64,000 nt of DNA from GCA-002733465 sp965230525 (GCA_965230525.1 OZ246008.1:2666001-2730000); one strand, 5' to 3'; positions 53,717 through 62,557 are shown, counted from the stretch's first letter. Translations and numbers: made by a program. The notes: generated by a model not told the origin, from the sequence alone.

Positions 53717-54193
53717 ATGTTAGAAAATCTTTGGATAATGAGACACGGTTTAGCAGAGTCTGAGTTTGTCAGTGACTTTTCGCGTCCATTATCTAAAGTT
53801 GGCCAGCAACAAGCCCTCGATACGATCAGTCAACTTATGGAACAATCTGAATGTTTACCGACCGATATGTTGGCAAGCCCACTGGCGCGAACCCAGTCAA
53901 CGGCTGAAGTTGCTCATCGAGTATTAGCATTAAAGAAACCCTTTAAAACGGAAAAATTACTAGTGCATTCGGCTGATCATCGATTGTTGGCAGATTTTTT
54001 ACTGGCAAGTGGTTATCGTAATTTAATTGTTGTTAGTCACATGCCGATCGTGGCTTATTTAACCCAATATCTCGTTCCACATTCTGGCCTATTAGGATTC
54101 CAAACCGCACAAATTGCCCATTTAGCGTTTGATAATCAAAACAACACTGCAGCAATTAAATCCATCTATCGGTCGCATATTCGACAATCATGA
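53717..54193 (+). CDS. sixA: SixA-like phosphohistidine phosphatase
   Basis: A 158-residue histidine phosphatase. The catalytic motif LWIMRHGLAE has the nucleophilic His; LASPLARTQSTAEV and VVSHMPIVAYL supply the remaining conserved Arg and His. SixA removes phosphate from histidine in Hpt domains (ArcB) or phosphotransferase proteins. The stop overlaps the acyltransferase ATG by 4 nt. Confidence 0.9.
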   Translation: MLENLWIMRHGLAESEFVSDFSRPLSKVGQQQALDTISQLMEQSECLPTDMLASPLARTQSTAEVAHRVLALKKPFKTEKLLVHSADHRLLADFLLASGYRNLIVVSHMPIVAYLTQYLVPHSGLLGFQTAQIAHLAFDNQNNTAAIKSIYRSHIRQS

Positions 54194-55026
54194 ATCTGAA
54201 AAAAGCACAACAATCAACACCAGCAAATACCGCTGACGCGACACACGCTTTGAAATCTGATCATTCAAGGGATGCTCATCCTAAGGCGAGAAAAAAAGCG
54301 AGTAAAATTCGGTTCTATTGGATCGCCTCAATCACCGGATTAATCACGTTAATCAGTTGTCTGCGAATCATTCTTGCTTCATGGATGGGCCGCTTGTCGA
54401 TAGCAGATGTCGATCGCAGAATGAACTGGTGGGCTAATCAATTACTCGCATTAGTCAGAGTTAAGACCCATGTTTCTGGTCGAGAAAACCTTCCTAAGCC
54501 GGGTCAACGCGTGATTGTTATGTGTAATCACAGTAGTTTGTATGATATTCCGGTAACCATCGCCGCGCTTGATACTAGTTTTCGATTTGTTGCCAAAAAG
54601 GAACTCTTTAATATTCCTATTTTTGGTTCTGCGCTTAAGCGCGGAGGCTTTTTATCAATTGATCGACATAACCGAGAACAAGCCGTAAAAGATTTACAGG
54701 CCGCTAAAGAACAAATGTTAAATGGAATTATGCTTTGGATGTCTCCCGAAGGTACTCGCTCTAAGGATGGTAAACTGGCGCCTTTTAAACGGGGTGGTTT
54801 TCATATTGCGATAGAAACCAAAGCGCTTATTGTTCCAATCGTAATTAAAGATATTCATAGATTACAGGCCGGAGATGATTTGGATCTTTACCTCAATCAA
54901 ACCATCGAAGTGGAAATCTGTAAACCAATTGACGCGTCTCAATTTGAAATTGAAAGTCGACGTGAACTGATTAACCAGGTGCGAAACACCATGTTAACCG
55001 CGCTGGGTCAAAAGGAAGCCGAATGA
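54190..55026 (+). CDS. 1-acyl-sn-glycerol-3-phosphate acyltransferase (PlsC-like)
   Basis: A 278-residue membrane acyltransferase. A polar N-terminus (1-40) precedes a hydrophobic helix (about 44-62) and the acyltransferase domain with HX4D as NHSSLYD, the KKELFNIPIFGSALKRGGF region and the MSPEGTRSKDGKLAPFKRGG block. It would make phosphatidic acid for phospholipid synthesis. Start and stop both overlap neighbours in ATGA motifs. The N-terminal extension is longer than in E. coli PlsC, so this may be a second PlsC homologue. Confidence 0.9.
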   Translation: MNLKKAQQSTPANTADATHALKSDHSRDAHPKARKKASKIRFYWIASITGLITLISCLRIILASWMGRLSIADVDRRMNWWANQLLALVRVKTHVSGRENLPKPGQRVIVMCNHSSLYDIPVTIAALDTSFRFVAKKELFNIPIFGSALKRGGFLSIDRHNREQAVKDLQAAKEQMLNGIMLWMSPEGTRSKDGKLAPFKRGGFHIAIETKALIVPIVIKDIHRLQAGDDLDLYLNQTIEVEICKPIDASQFEIESRRELINQVRNTMLTALGQKEAE

Positions 55027-55952
55027 GTAAAAAATTAATTTGCCAGAGTACCTTGATGGAAGCGTGCAATGATATGTTGTCTATTCAAGATATTATTAGA
55101 TGGAGCTATTCGCGCTTTGTAGAGCATGATCTATTCTACGGACATGGTACAGACAATGCGTGGGATGAAGCCGTTTCTTTAGTTTTACTCACCTTAAGCT
55201 TGCCATTTGATACCCCGGATACTATCTTGCAATCGCGCTTAACTACCTCAGAAAAAAAGTTAATCTGTGAGCGAGTTGGTCGTCGTATCAACGAGAAAAC
55301 TCCGGTTGCTTATTTAACCAACAAGGCCATGTTTTGCGAAAGTGAATATTATGTTGATGAACGTGTATTAGTGCCGCGCTCACCAATTGGAGAATTAATC
55401 CAAAAACATTTTGAGCCGTGGATTGAATACGACTCGGTCGAAAATATTCTCGACTTATGTACAGGCAGTGGTTGCATTGCGATTGCCTGTGCGCAGTATT
55501 TTCCTGATGCAGTTGTTGATGCTGGCGATATTTCTGAGGAATGCATTGAAGTGGCTGAAATTAATCGAGAAAAGCTACAACAAGATAATGTGGCTTTTTA
55601 TTGCTCCGATCTATTCGAATCAATTCCAGATAAAAAATACGATATTATTGTTTCTAATCCACCTTATGTTGACGAGGAAGACTTTCAAGAAATTCCCAGT
55701 GAATATCTCGCCGAACCTAAGCTTGGTTTGACCTCAGGGCTTGACGGCTTGGAACTAACTCGAAAACTTTTGAGCCAAGCTAATCATTACCTTGCGGACA
55801 ATGGCATTCTAATCGTTGAAGTAGGGAATAGTGCATTTGCTTTGGAAGCACAATTCCCAGAAGTTGAATTTACTTGGTTGGAGTTTGAACGTGGTGGGAT
55901 TGGCGTTTTTCTTTTGACTAAGCAACAACTGAGCAAGTTTGAAGCGGTTTAA
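55023..55952 (+). CDS. prmB: PrmB, ribosomal protein L3 glutamine methyltransferase
   Basis: A 309-residue SAM-dependent methyltransferase. The AdoMet motif I is ILDLCTGSGCIAIACAQ and the catalytic NPPY appears in IVSNPPYVDEED. The preceding block LVPRSPIGELI and the long N-terminal helical domain distinguish PrmB from the release-factor enzyme PrmC. It overlaps the acyltransferase by 4 nt and its stop codon lies inside a perfect inverted repeat. Confidence 0.94.
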   Translation: MSKKLICQSTLMEACNDMLSIQDIIRWSYSRFVEHDLFYGHGTDNAWDEAVSLVLLTLSLPFDTPDTILQSRLTTSEKKLICERVGRRINEKTPVAYLTNKAMFCESEYYVDERVLVPRSPIGELIQKHFEPWIEYDSVENILDLCTGSGCIAIACAQYFPDAVVDAGDISEECIEVAEINREKLQQDNVAFYCSDLFESIPDKKYDIIVSNPPYVDEEDFQEIPSEYLAEPKLGLTSGLDGLELTRKLLSQANHYLADNGILIVEVGNSAFALEAQFPEVEFTWLEFERGGIGVFLLTKQQLSKFEAV

Positions 55953-55961
55953 ACTTGCTCA
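55930..55961. terminator. Perfect inverted repeat overlapping the prmB stop codon
   Basis: TGAGCAAGTTT (55930-55940) and AAACTTGCTCA (55951-55961) form a perfect 11-bp stem with a 10-nt loop that ends at the first base of the prmB stop region. It lies between convergent prmB and the repeat lipoprotein gene and is a candidate bidirectional terminator, although U-runs are weak. Confidence 0.6.
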
Positions 55962-55970
55962 CCAGTCAAT

Positions 55971-57617
55971 TTATTCATTGGTAAAAATGTGAATCCAATT
56001 ATCTTCACTCACAAAGACCAGTTCATTATTCGGACCAATGGTTACGCCTTCATATTGAGGAGCACCGCTCAAGGTTAATTCTGATATCACTTCGCCAGTG
56101 TATGGGTGAATTTGAATGGCTTTACTCGACTGTTGACTCACAATGATTAAGTGATCTGTTCGCGCATCATAAACCATTCCAGCTAAGTCGCCGACCACCA
56201 ACCGAAATGCATCATCAGCAATAAAGGGTTCAAATACATCGAGATTAGTTGCCTCATCATAAACCGTATCGGCATCTTCGGGCATGTCGAAGTAAACAAC
56301 GCGCATGTTGTCGCCACCGCCGCCTTCTCTACAAGCGAACACTCGCGCAGGTGTTGTAGCGGTCGCCTTACGAACCGAGATTCCTTCAAGGCCCTGGTTA
56401 CCGCCTTGAGGTGCTAAGATTTGGTATCGTTGTGAGGTTGGTGGTTGTCCACTGATAGGTCCAGGTGGTTCAGGTGCATCCACCGTCACTCTTGATGCGG
56501 TATTGCTTTCTGAAACGATCAGAACCTCATTGTCGCCAACATAAGCAAGTCCTTCGGTATCAGAGTCTATATCGGAAACCGTTAGATCACCCAAATAGGC
56601 AAAGTTTTCGTCGTAACGAACAATGCGAGCAGCATTATTTTGTACCACTAAATACTGTTCTAACCCCGCGTGCCAGGTAATACCGGAAGCATTGACTGAG
56701 ATATTGGCCAACTGAAATGCATCATTTGGCGCTGAGTAGTTTTCAATCAGTACAGTAGGTGTGCTTGGCGCCACAAAAAAAGCAGTGACTTGCTGTGCTT
56801 GTACCATCGAAACCACACATTCTTGTGAGCCAACACAAGCACCTTCCCAGTGATCAAAAGCAAACCCTGAGTCAGCGGTTGCGACCAAGGTAATCTGAGT
56901 GTTGGCTGCATACTGTTCGGAGCAATCAGTACCACAGTCTATTCCAGAAGGGGTTGATACAACGCTACCAGAGCCATTAATGGCAACAGACAAAATAAAG
57001 TTGCCGGTCACTTGCTCCACAAATACAGCTTCTACAGAACGAGCGCTCGACATGGTTACGGTACAAGCAGAACTTCCGCTACAATCGCCTAGCCAACGAT
57101 CAAATACAAATCCTGCATCCGGTGTAGCGGTTAAGGTCACTTGGGTGTCAGCTTGAAAAGACTCAGCACAATCTGAACCACAGTTAATACCGGCCGGTGA
57201 AGAGTTGACACTACCCGACCCAGTAATAGTCACACTCAGCTCAAAGTTATCGGTGTTGTTATTTTCAACAAATATCGCACGAACTGAGCGATCGGCACTC
57301 ATGCTGACTGAACAGCTCGAGCTCCCGGTACAAGCGCCTTCCCAACGGTCGAAAATAAAGCCATTGTCGGGGGTAGCCGTAAGAGTAACCTCGGAGGTAC
57401 TTGTATAATCTTGGGTGCAATCGTCCCCGCAGTTTATTCCGGAAGGTGAGGAAGTCACGGTCCCATTGCCTGTTATGGCAACATTAAGCGTGTTGTTGGT
57501 TTCCAGGTTGCGTCCACCACCGCCACTACTACTTCCTCCACCACAGCCTAAGATTAATAATAGAGAGAGGCTAATCAATGGGTTAGCTGCCTTGCACCCT
57601 TGGGTGATCGAAATCAT
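55971..57617 (-). CDS. Large lipoprotein with three InlB-type B-repeats and an SdiA-regulated-like C-terminal domain
   Basis: A 548-residue lipoprotein with lipobox ILGC (Cys25) and a Gly/Ser-rich linker. Three repeats of about 82 residues follow (about 41-120, 124-205, 207-285). Each carries GSGSV-type turns, an xGIxCGxDC pair, an FDRW or FDHW core and a second cysteine pair, resembling the divergent InlB B-repeat family. The C-terminal half (about 295-548) has beta-propeller-like segments DTEGLAYVGDNEVLIVSES, GNQGLEGISVR and QYEGVTIGPNNELVFVSED, which recall the SdiA-regulated/phytase-like esterase family. AGGAAG lies 7 nt before the ATG. Surface ligand and function are unknown. Confidence 0.82.
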   Translation of the reverse strand: MISITQGCKAANPLISLSLLLILGCGGGSSSGGGGRNLETNNTLNVAITGNGTVTSSPSGINCGDDCTQDYTSTSEVTLTATPDNGFIFDRWEGACTGSSSCSVSMSADRSVRAIFVENNNTDNFELSVTITGSGSVNSSPAGINCGSDCAESFQADTQVTLTATPDAGFVFDRWLGDCSGSSACTVTMSSARSVEAVFVEQVTGNFILSVAINGSGSVVSTPSGIDCGTDCSEQYAANTQITLVATADSGFAFDHWEGACVGSQECVVSMVQAQQVTAFFVAPSTPTVLIENYSAPNDAFQLANISVNASGITWHAGLEQYLVVQNNAARIVRYDENFAYLGDLTVSDIDSDTEGLAYVGDNEVLIVSESNTASRVTVDAPEPPGPISGQPPTSQRYQILAPQGGNQGLEGISVRKATATTPARVFACREGGGGDNMRVVYFDMPEDADTVYDEATNLDVFEPFIADDAFRLVVGDLAGMVYDARTDHLIIVSQQSSKAIQIHPYTGEVISELTLSGAPQYEGVTIGPNNELVFVSEDNWIHIFTNE

Positions 57618-57793
57618 GTTGCTACTTCCTAAAATAAAATACTGAAGCGTAAAGCTTAATAACTGAGATACTAGACCTTTATCGAGTGATCTTCTAGCAA
57701 ATAGTTACATAAAGGTGTTCGGCTTTGATACTATAAATGAAGAAAAGTTCCGAAATATCATATGGTTAACCTATTTTTACGAGGGTAAATTAC

Positions 57794-58432
57794 TTGGCTC
57801 ATATTATTTGTTTTGGTGATAGTATTACTTACGGTGAGTCAGATGCGATAAACGGAGGCTGGGTTAGTTTATTAAAACGGCACTTTCTTGCAAAACACCT
57901 AAGCAGTCCCACTCAACAAGACGTTATTTATAACCTCGGCATCGGGCGTGAAACCGTGGACGGGCTCGCATCTCGCTTTAAGCAGGAAATTAGCAGTCGC
58001 TTATCAAGTCGTGCCAATGGCGTAATTATTCTTAGTTACGGTTGTAATGATCTAACTCGCATCATTGATCGGCATGGGCAGACCAAGAACAGAGTCCCGC
58101 TAGAATATTTTCAAGCAAAACTGCAAACCTGCGTCGAATGGTCTCAGAGCAAAAATTACCGAGTCATTATCAACAATATCATTCCCTTTGCACAAAAAGA
58201 TGATGGTGTTGCTAATCGATATGGTGAGGTGCGTCGATACCAAGATGTCATGCAATATAATCAAGTGATAGAAAAAGTTACTATGCAAACAAATTGCCGA
58301 TTAAACGATTTGTACCAGTTATTTGCTGAGAGAGTGGTCGAAGAATTGTTGTCGGAAGATGGCTTACACCCCAACCAATTAGGGCATCAAATAATCTTTG
58401 ATTCAATCAAAACATTACTTGATGCCCATTAA
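57794..58432 (+). CDS. SGNH/GDSL-type hydrolase
   Basis: A 212-residue esterase-like protein. The catalytic GDSI serine block is ICFGDSITYGE at the N-terminus. The Gly and Asn blocks are LGIGRETVDGL and SYGCNDLTR, and the catalytic Asp-His pair is EDGLHPNQLGH near the C-terminus. There is no signal peptide, so it is probably cytosolic. The start is TTG at 57794 with GAGGG (57781-57785) 8 nt upstream. Substrate unknown. Confidence 0.9.
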   Translation: MAHIICFGDSITYGESDAINGGWVSLLKRHFLAKHLSSPTQQDVIYNLGIGRETVDGLASRFKQEISSRLSSRANGVIILSYGCNDLTRIIDRHGQTKNRVPLEYFQAKLQTCVEWSQSKNYRVIINNIIPFAQKDDGVANRYGEVRRYQDVMQYNQVIEKVTMQTNCRLNDLYQLFAERVVEELLSEDGLHPNQLGHQIIFDSIKTLLDAH

Positions 58433-58453
58433 AAAGCTCAGTTTTCTAATGAC

Positions 58454-59635
58454 TTAAGCGTATTGTCTTACCATCATTTGCCAGTTTCTTTGCTGGGCGA
58501 CTAGGCTTTCTTTTAGTTCGATGTACTGTTGCTTGAGTCGAGATTTTTCGACACTTTCAATCATTTGATCGCATTTAGACTCTAACCACGCTTTTTTGAT
58601 CAGGTAAAACTCGTTTAACTCTTTTAAAAATTGCTCGTACTCTTTTTGCAGAATTTCTAATATTTCATCTTTGTTCGGAATAGAAAGCTTCATCACTTTT
58701 GATTTAGTTTTGTTAAACTGCTGAGTGGCAATCGCTCTTGCAATTTTTTCTTCGGGAATCTTCTTTAAGTTTTTTGCAAGCCCCAGCCAACTAAGTGATT
58801 TTATTAACCATTTGGTTGGATCAAATTGCCACCATTTAATCGCATTACGGTAATCATACTGAAAGGCATGATGAAAGTTATGGTACCCCTCGCCAAAAGT
58901 TAATAGCGCAACAATTGGATTGTCTTTTGCTGTGTTCTTATCATTATAAGGTTGTTTACCCCACATATGAGCAAGCGAGTTGATACAAAAAGTCAAGTGG
59001 TGGCTGACAACCAGTCTCAAAAAACCCACAAGCAGCAAAGCGCCCCAAACATCGCCAAGAAGTAACCCTGCGATAATAGGGATCCCAAAGTTAGTCAGTA
59101 AAACCAGAGTCAAATAATGACGATGCTGCCACATCACAATTTTATCTTTTTGCAGGTCACGAACATTTTCATAATTGCTATAGCGATGTGCTTGGTATTC
59201 TCGTAGCATCCAGCCAATATGCGAAAACCAAAAGCCTTTATTGGCCGAATAGGGGTCCTTATCGTTTTCATCGACAAAACGATGGTGTACACGATGATCA
59301 GAGCTCCAATGGAGCGCACTATTTTGTACCGCAAAAGCGCCACCAATGGCATAAATAAATCGAATAACACTGTTGGCTTCATAAGCTTTATGAGACCAAA
59401 GACGGTGATAACCCGCAGTAATTGACAGCTCGCAGAAGCTCAGCGCAACCACCGCAGTAACAATAATTCCAACACTATATCCAGCGTAATAACCATAAAG
59501 TGGAACCGCGATTAAGGAAACCAAAAAAGTAATGCTAAAAACCAGTACGTTGAGCCAGATGATATTTGGTTTTTCGGTTGGCTTTACTTGATTAGTTGAT
59601 GACTCAGGGTGTTGCTGTTTGGGCGAACTGCTCAT
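58454..59635 (-). CDS. Membrane fatty acid (acyl-CoA delta-9-type) desaturase
   Basis: A 393-residue di-iron desaturase. The three histidine boxes are HRLWSH (His77, His82), HRVHH (His114, 117, 118) and HNFHH (His252, 255, 256). Four membrane helices flank them. The C-terminal 65 residues form a charged coiled coil not typical of short bacterial members. I chose the ATG at 59635; an in-frame TTG at 59680 would add 15 residues. It is divergent from fabR over a palindromic operator, as with Pseudomonas DesT and its desaturase. Confidence 0.93.
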   Translation of the reverse strand: MSSSPKQQHPESSTNQVKPTEKPNIIWLNVLVFSITFLVSLIAVPLYGYYAGYSVGIIVTAVVALSFCELSITAGYHRLWSHKAYEANSVIRFIYAIGGAFAVQNSALHWSSDHRVHHRFVDENDKDPYSANKGFWFSHIGWMLREYQAHRYSNYENVRDLQKDKIVMWQHRHYLTLVLLTNFGIPIIAGLLLGDVWGALLLVGFLRLVVSHHLTFCINSLAHMWGKQPYNDKNTAKDNPIVALLTFGEGYHNFHHAFQYDYRNAIKWWQFDPTKWLIKSLSWLGLAKNLKKIPEEKIARAIATQQFNKTKSKVMKLSIPNKDEILEILQKEYEQFLKELNEFYLIKKAWLESKCDQMIESVEKSRLKQQYIELKESLVAQQRNWQMMVRQYA

Positions 59636-59703
59636 TGAAAATTTTACCTTAGGATGAAAATCTAACTTAAGATGAGTCAACAGCGGTTAACTCATTATGA
59701 TTC

Positions 59704-59732
59704 AGTATAGCCGCGCCCCCAGGAAAACGCAA
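59704..59732 (-). promoter_or_regulatory. Sigma-70 promoter of the desaturase gene
   Basis: Read on the minus strand: -35 TTGCGT (59732-59727), 17-bp spacer, -10 TATACT (59709-59704). The predicted start near 59697 lies about 60 nt before the chosen ATG. The upstream edge of the -35 box touches the FabR-type palindrome. Confidence 0.75.
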
Positions 59733-59756
59733 TTCAGAATACACGTGTAAGCTGAA
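59733..59756. promoter_or_regulatory. FabR-type operator between the desaturase gene and fabR
   Basis: TTCAG-NN-TACACGTGTA-NN-CTGAA is a 24-bp palindrome with only the two NN pairs not symmetric. The core AG-N2-TACACGTGTA-N-GCT resembles the motif described for E. coli FabR (AGCGTACA...GTACGCT type). It directly abuts the -35 box of the desaturase promoter and lies about 80 bp upstream of fabR. Confidence 0.8.
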
Positions 59757-59835
59757 ATATTTTTCTAGTTTATCGAGCTGTCATTGCTAAATTTCCATTT
59801 TGACGGGAACTAGCGGATAATTACTTTATAAATCA

Positions 59836-60477
59836 ATGGCCCAGCAAGGGCCGACTAATCGATTAGTTGATATGGCCCTGACTCGCAGCGAGCAAAAAGA
59901 AAACACCCGTCGCGCAATTATAGATGCTGCGATAGGACAATTAGGGGTAGAAAAGAGCTTTGCAAGCCTAAGTCTACGAGAAGTTGCGCGCGAAGCGGGG
60001 ATTGCTCCTACCTCTTTTTATCGGCATTTCAAAGATATGGAAGAACTTGGCTTAACTTTAGTCGACGAGTGCGGACTCACACTTCGGCAAATTATGCGCA
60101 AAGCACGTAAACGCTTTGAAAAAGGCGGAAGTGTGATCAAAACGTCTGTCACAACTTTTATGGAAGTTACCGACACTAACCCGAACATATTCAGGTTGTT
60201 ATTTCATGAGCGCTCGGGCACAACGCAAGCCCTACGAACAGCGGTTGATCGAGAAATACAGTTCTTTATTGTTGAATTGACTGATTATATTCAAAACATT
60301 GGCTACCAAAAAGAGTCAGCGGTTGCGCAAGCGGAAGCAATGGTAGCAATTGTATTCAATGCCGGTGCAGAAGCACTCGAAGCAAAACCAGACCAGCGAA
60401 GCGAAGTGGAAAAACGAGCGATCCAGCAGTTAAGATACATTGCTGCTGGCGCAAAGGTATTACACCTCGATAAATAG
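59836..60477 (+). CDS. fabR: FabR, TetR-family repressor of unsaturated fatty acid synthesis
   Basis: A 213-residue regulator. SEQKENTRRAIIDAA, SFASLSLREVAREAGIAPTS and FYRHFKDMEELGLTLVDE match E. coli FabR nearly residue for residue, and SVIKTSVTTFME and FRLLFHERSGT continue the match in the ligand domain. FabR senses the ratio of unsaturated to saturated acyl chains. An in-frame ATG at 59872 would shorten the protein by 12 residues; neither start has a good ribosome binding site. The likely target is the divergent desaturase gene. Confidence 0.94.
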   Translation: MAQQGPTNRLVDMALTRSEQKENTRRAIIDAAIGQLGVEKSFASLSLREVAREAGIAPTSFYRHFKDMEELGLTLVDECGLTLRQIMRKARKRFEKGGSVIKTSVTTFMEVTDTNPNIFRLLFHERSGTTQALRTAVDREIQFFIVELTDYIQNIGYQKESAVAQAEAMVAIVFNAGAEALEAKPDQRSEVEKRAIQQLRYIAAGAKVLHLDK

Positions 60478-60518
60478 CCGCCTAACCGACTGAAAATGAA
60501 AGGAATATTTCGCCTCGA

Positions 60519-60773
60519 TCAGTTTTGTAACTTATAACGTAAATGTTTAAACTGAGGGCCGCGAGAAATTTCTTTAAGTAAGCGGGCGGTTTTATGAGAC
60601 GCTGGTTTAAAACAGGGGAGTTTGTACCAGTTTCTACCGTAGCCTTTATAGGTGACTAGCTGCGACTGGCCGTGACGCCAAAAATGAATTCGGCTAGGTA
60701 ACTGACGCAAGGTGATCTTAAGGCAAGCCTCATCTTTGGGATCAATCTCAATCTTTACAATCTGTTGATTCAT
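60519..60773 (-). CDS. Small basic hypothetical protein
   Basis: An 84-residue protein I do not recognise. It is basic and aromatic in the middle (HFWRHGQSQLVTYKGYGRNW), with two cysteines and no signal or membrane segment. It is convergent with fabR and divergent from epmC (113 bp). The ribosome binding site is weak. The regular composition argues for a real gene, but it could be spurious. Confidence 0.55.
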   Translation of the reverse strand: MNQQIVKIEIDPKDEACLKITLRQLPSRIHFWRHGQSQLVTYKGYGRNWYKLPCFKPASHKTARLLKEISRGPQFKHLRYKLQN

Positions 60774-60886
60774 TGGGTAATTCGATAAAATAAGTTAGTA
60801 GAACAGCGTTACTTAATTATAATTATAGTGAATAATTAGCGACTTACCATTAAAATTGCGCAATCTTTATACAGCCCTACTTAGAC

Positions 60887-61411
60887 ATGCCTAATCTCAC
60901 CACCGTTTCTCAGCTAGAACAATTATTTAACCAGTTATTTGAATCGACCGAAAACACGATTTTAAAAGCGGGAGCGGAGGAACCTTTTTATCAAGCGCCA
61001 AAAGATGACAAACTAGCGGTGATTTACTCGCGTGAAGACTATTTATCCAGTGCGCTGCATGAAATTGCACACTGGTGCATCGCCGGTGAACAGCGCAGAC
61101 AGCAAGACGATTTTGGGTACTGGTATGAACCGGATGGGCGCAGTGACACGCAACAGCAAGCGTTTGAAAAAGTGGAAGTTAGGCCGCAGGCGTTAGAGTG
61201 GCTGTTTTCGATCGCGTGCGGACATACATTTCACTTTTCTGCGGATAACTTAAATACGGATGCAGAGTGCTCTTACGAATTTAAACAAAGCGTTAAGCGG
61301 CAAGCAGAAGACTTTTTGGCGCAGGGGTTACCACGCCGAGCTCAGTTATTTTTGCAAGAGTTAAATCATTGCTTTCGAAATGATCAAGAGGTATTGGTGG
61401 AACATGTTTAA
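60887..61411 (+). CDS. epmC: EpmC-like elongation factor P hydroxylase
   Basis: A 174-residue protein of the YfcM/EpmC family, which hydroxylates the beta-lysylated lysine of EF-P. The metal-binding motif is HEIAHWC (His58, Glu59, His62), followed by DDFGYWYEPDGR and FEKVEVRPQALEWLF, all characteristic of the family. EpmA, EpmB and EF-P are not in the window. Its 3' end overlaps the next gene by 8 nt. Confidence 0.92.
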   Translation: MPNLTTVSQLEQLFNQLFESTENTILKAGAEEPFYQAPKDDKLAVIYSREDYLSSALHEIAHWCIAGEQRRQQDDFGYWYEPDGRSDTQQQAFEKVEVRPQALEWLFSIACGHTFHFSADNLNTDAECSYEFKQSVKRQAEDFLAQGLPRRAQLFLQELNHCFRNDQEVLVEHV

Positions 61412-62528
61412 ACTCGGACTCATTATTAATCCTTACGCAGGTATCGGTGGACGAGTCGGTTTAAAAGGAAGTGATGGCGAGCTAATCAGAGAGAAAGCCT
61501 TGTCGCTTGGGGCGGAGCAATTAGCCATTCAAAAAACCAAAAATTGCTTCACTCAATTTGCAGCAATGTTTAAGAATATTCGCGTTTATACCTGTGCAGG
61601 AAGTATGGGAGCCTCACTTTGTGACGAGCTTAATATCGACCACCAAATAGTATATCAACCTAACGAACCAACATCTGAACAAGATACCAAAGCGGCGGTG
61701 GAACACTTGCAGAATCTACCGATTGATATTTTGTTATTTGCCGGTGGTGATGGCACTGCGCGTAATATTTTCGAAGTTGCCAATGAACAATTAGTCGTAT
61801 TAGGTATACCTGCTGGGGTAAAAATACATTCTGGTGTTTATGCGGTTTCTGCAGAAGCCGCAGGCCTACTCACTAAGCAATTAATTCAAGGTGAAATGCT
61901 GAGCCTAGTGAGCGCTGAAGTGGTGGACATTGATGAGCAAGCATTTCGCGCTGGAGTTGTTAAAGCAAAACATTATGGCGAGTTATCGATCCCAGCATCA
62001 TTACAATATATGCAGGCCGTTAAAAATGGTAATCAAGAGGTAGAGCAATTAGTGCTCGATGATATTGCGGCGGAAGTCATTGAGTCAATGGATGATGATA
62101 CTTACTATGTCATCGGCTCTGGAACGACCTGCGCAGAGATCATGCATCAATTAGGCTTACCCAATACGCTATTGGGTACGGATATTGTTTTTCAACAGCA
62201 GTTAATTAAATCCGATGCGGTCGAAAAAGATTTGCTCGCTCTATTAGATGGCAAAAACAAAGTGCAAATTATTCTGACCGTTATCGGAGGGCAGGGACAT
62301 GTTCTTGGTCGAGGCAATCACCAAATTAGTCCCGAAGTTATCCGTCAATGTGGTTGGCAAAATATTCAACTAATTGCCAGTAAAACAAAATTAAAAGGAT
62401 TGGATGGAAGGGCTTTAATGGTGGACACTGGCGATTTGCAGCTGGATCAGCAACTTGTTGGTCGCAAAAAAGTGATAACGGGGTATCGAGATTATGTGAC
62501 TTATCCGGTGGGGTTAAGCTCTCATTAA
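61404..62528 (+). CDS. ATP-NAD kinase-family protein
   Basis: A 374-residue protein of the NAD-kinase-like/AcoX superfamily. The N-terminus KLGLIINPYAGIGGRVGLKG and the nucleotide-binding block ILLFAGGDGTARNIFE are diagnostic, followed by GIPAGVKIHSGVYAVS. Members are often annotated as ATP-NAD kinases, but the exact substrate is not established for this subgroup. I chose the ATG at 61404, inside the end of epmC, over an in-frame ATT-type start eight codons earlier. Confidence 0.88.
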   Translation: MFKLGLIINPYAGIGGRVGLKGSDGELIREKALSLGAEQLAIQKTKNCFTQFAAMFKNIRVYTCAGSMGASLCDELNIDHQIVYQPNEPTSEQDTKAAVEHLQNLPIDILLFAGGDGTARNIFEVANEQLVVLGIPAGVKIHSGVYAVSAEAAGLLTKQLIQGEMLSLVSAEVVDIDEQAFRAGVVKAKHYGELSIPASLQYMQAVKNGNQEVEQLVLDDIAAEVIESMDDDTYYVIGSGTTCAEIMHQLGLPNTLLGTDIVFQQQLIKSDAVEKDLLALLDGKNKVQIILTVIGGQGHVLGRGNHQISPEVIRQCGWQNIQLIASKTKLKGLDGRALMVDTGDLQLDQQLVGRKKVITGYRDYVTYPVGLSSH

Positions 62529-62557
62529 TAGGGTGAACAAGAAATATTTTGCAGAAT

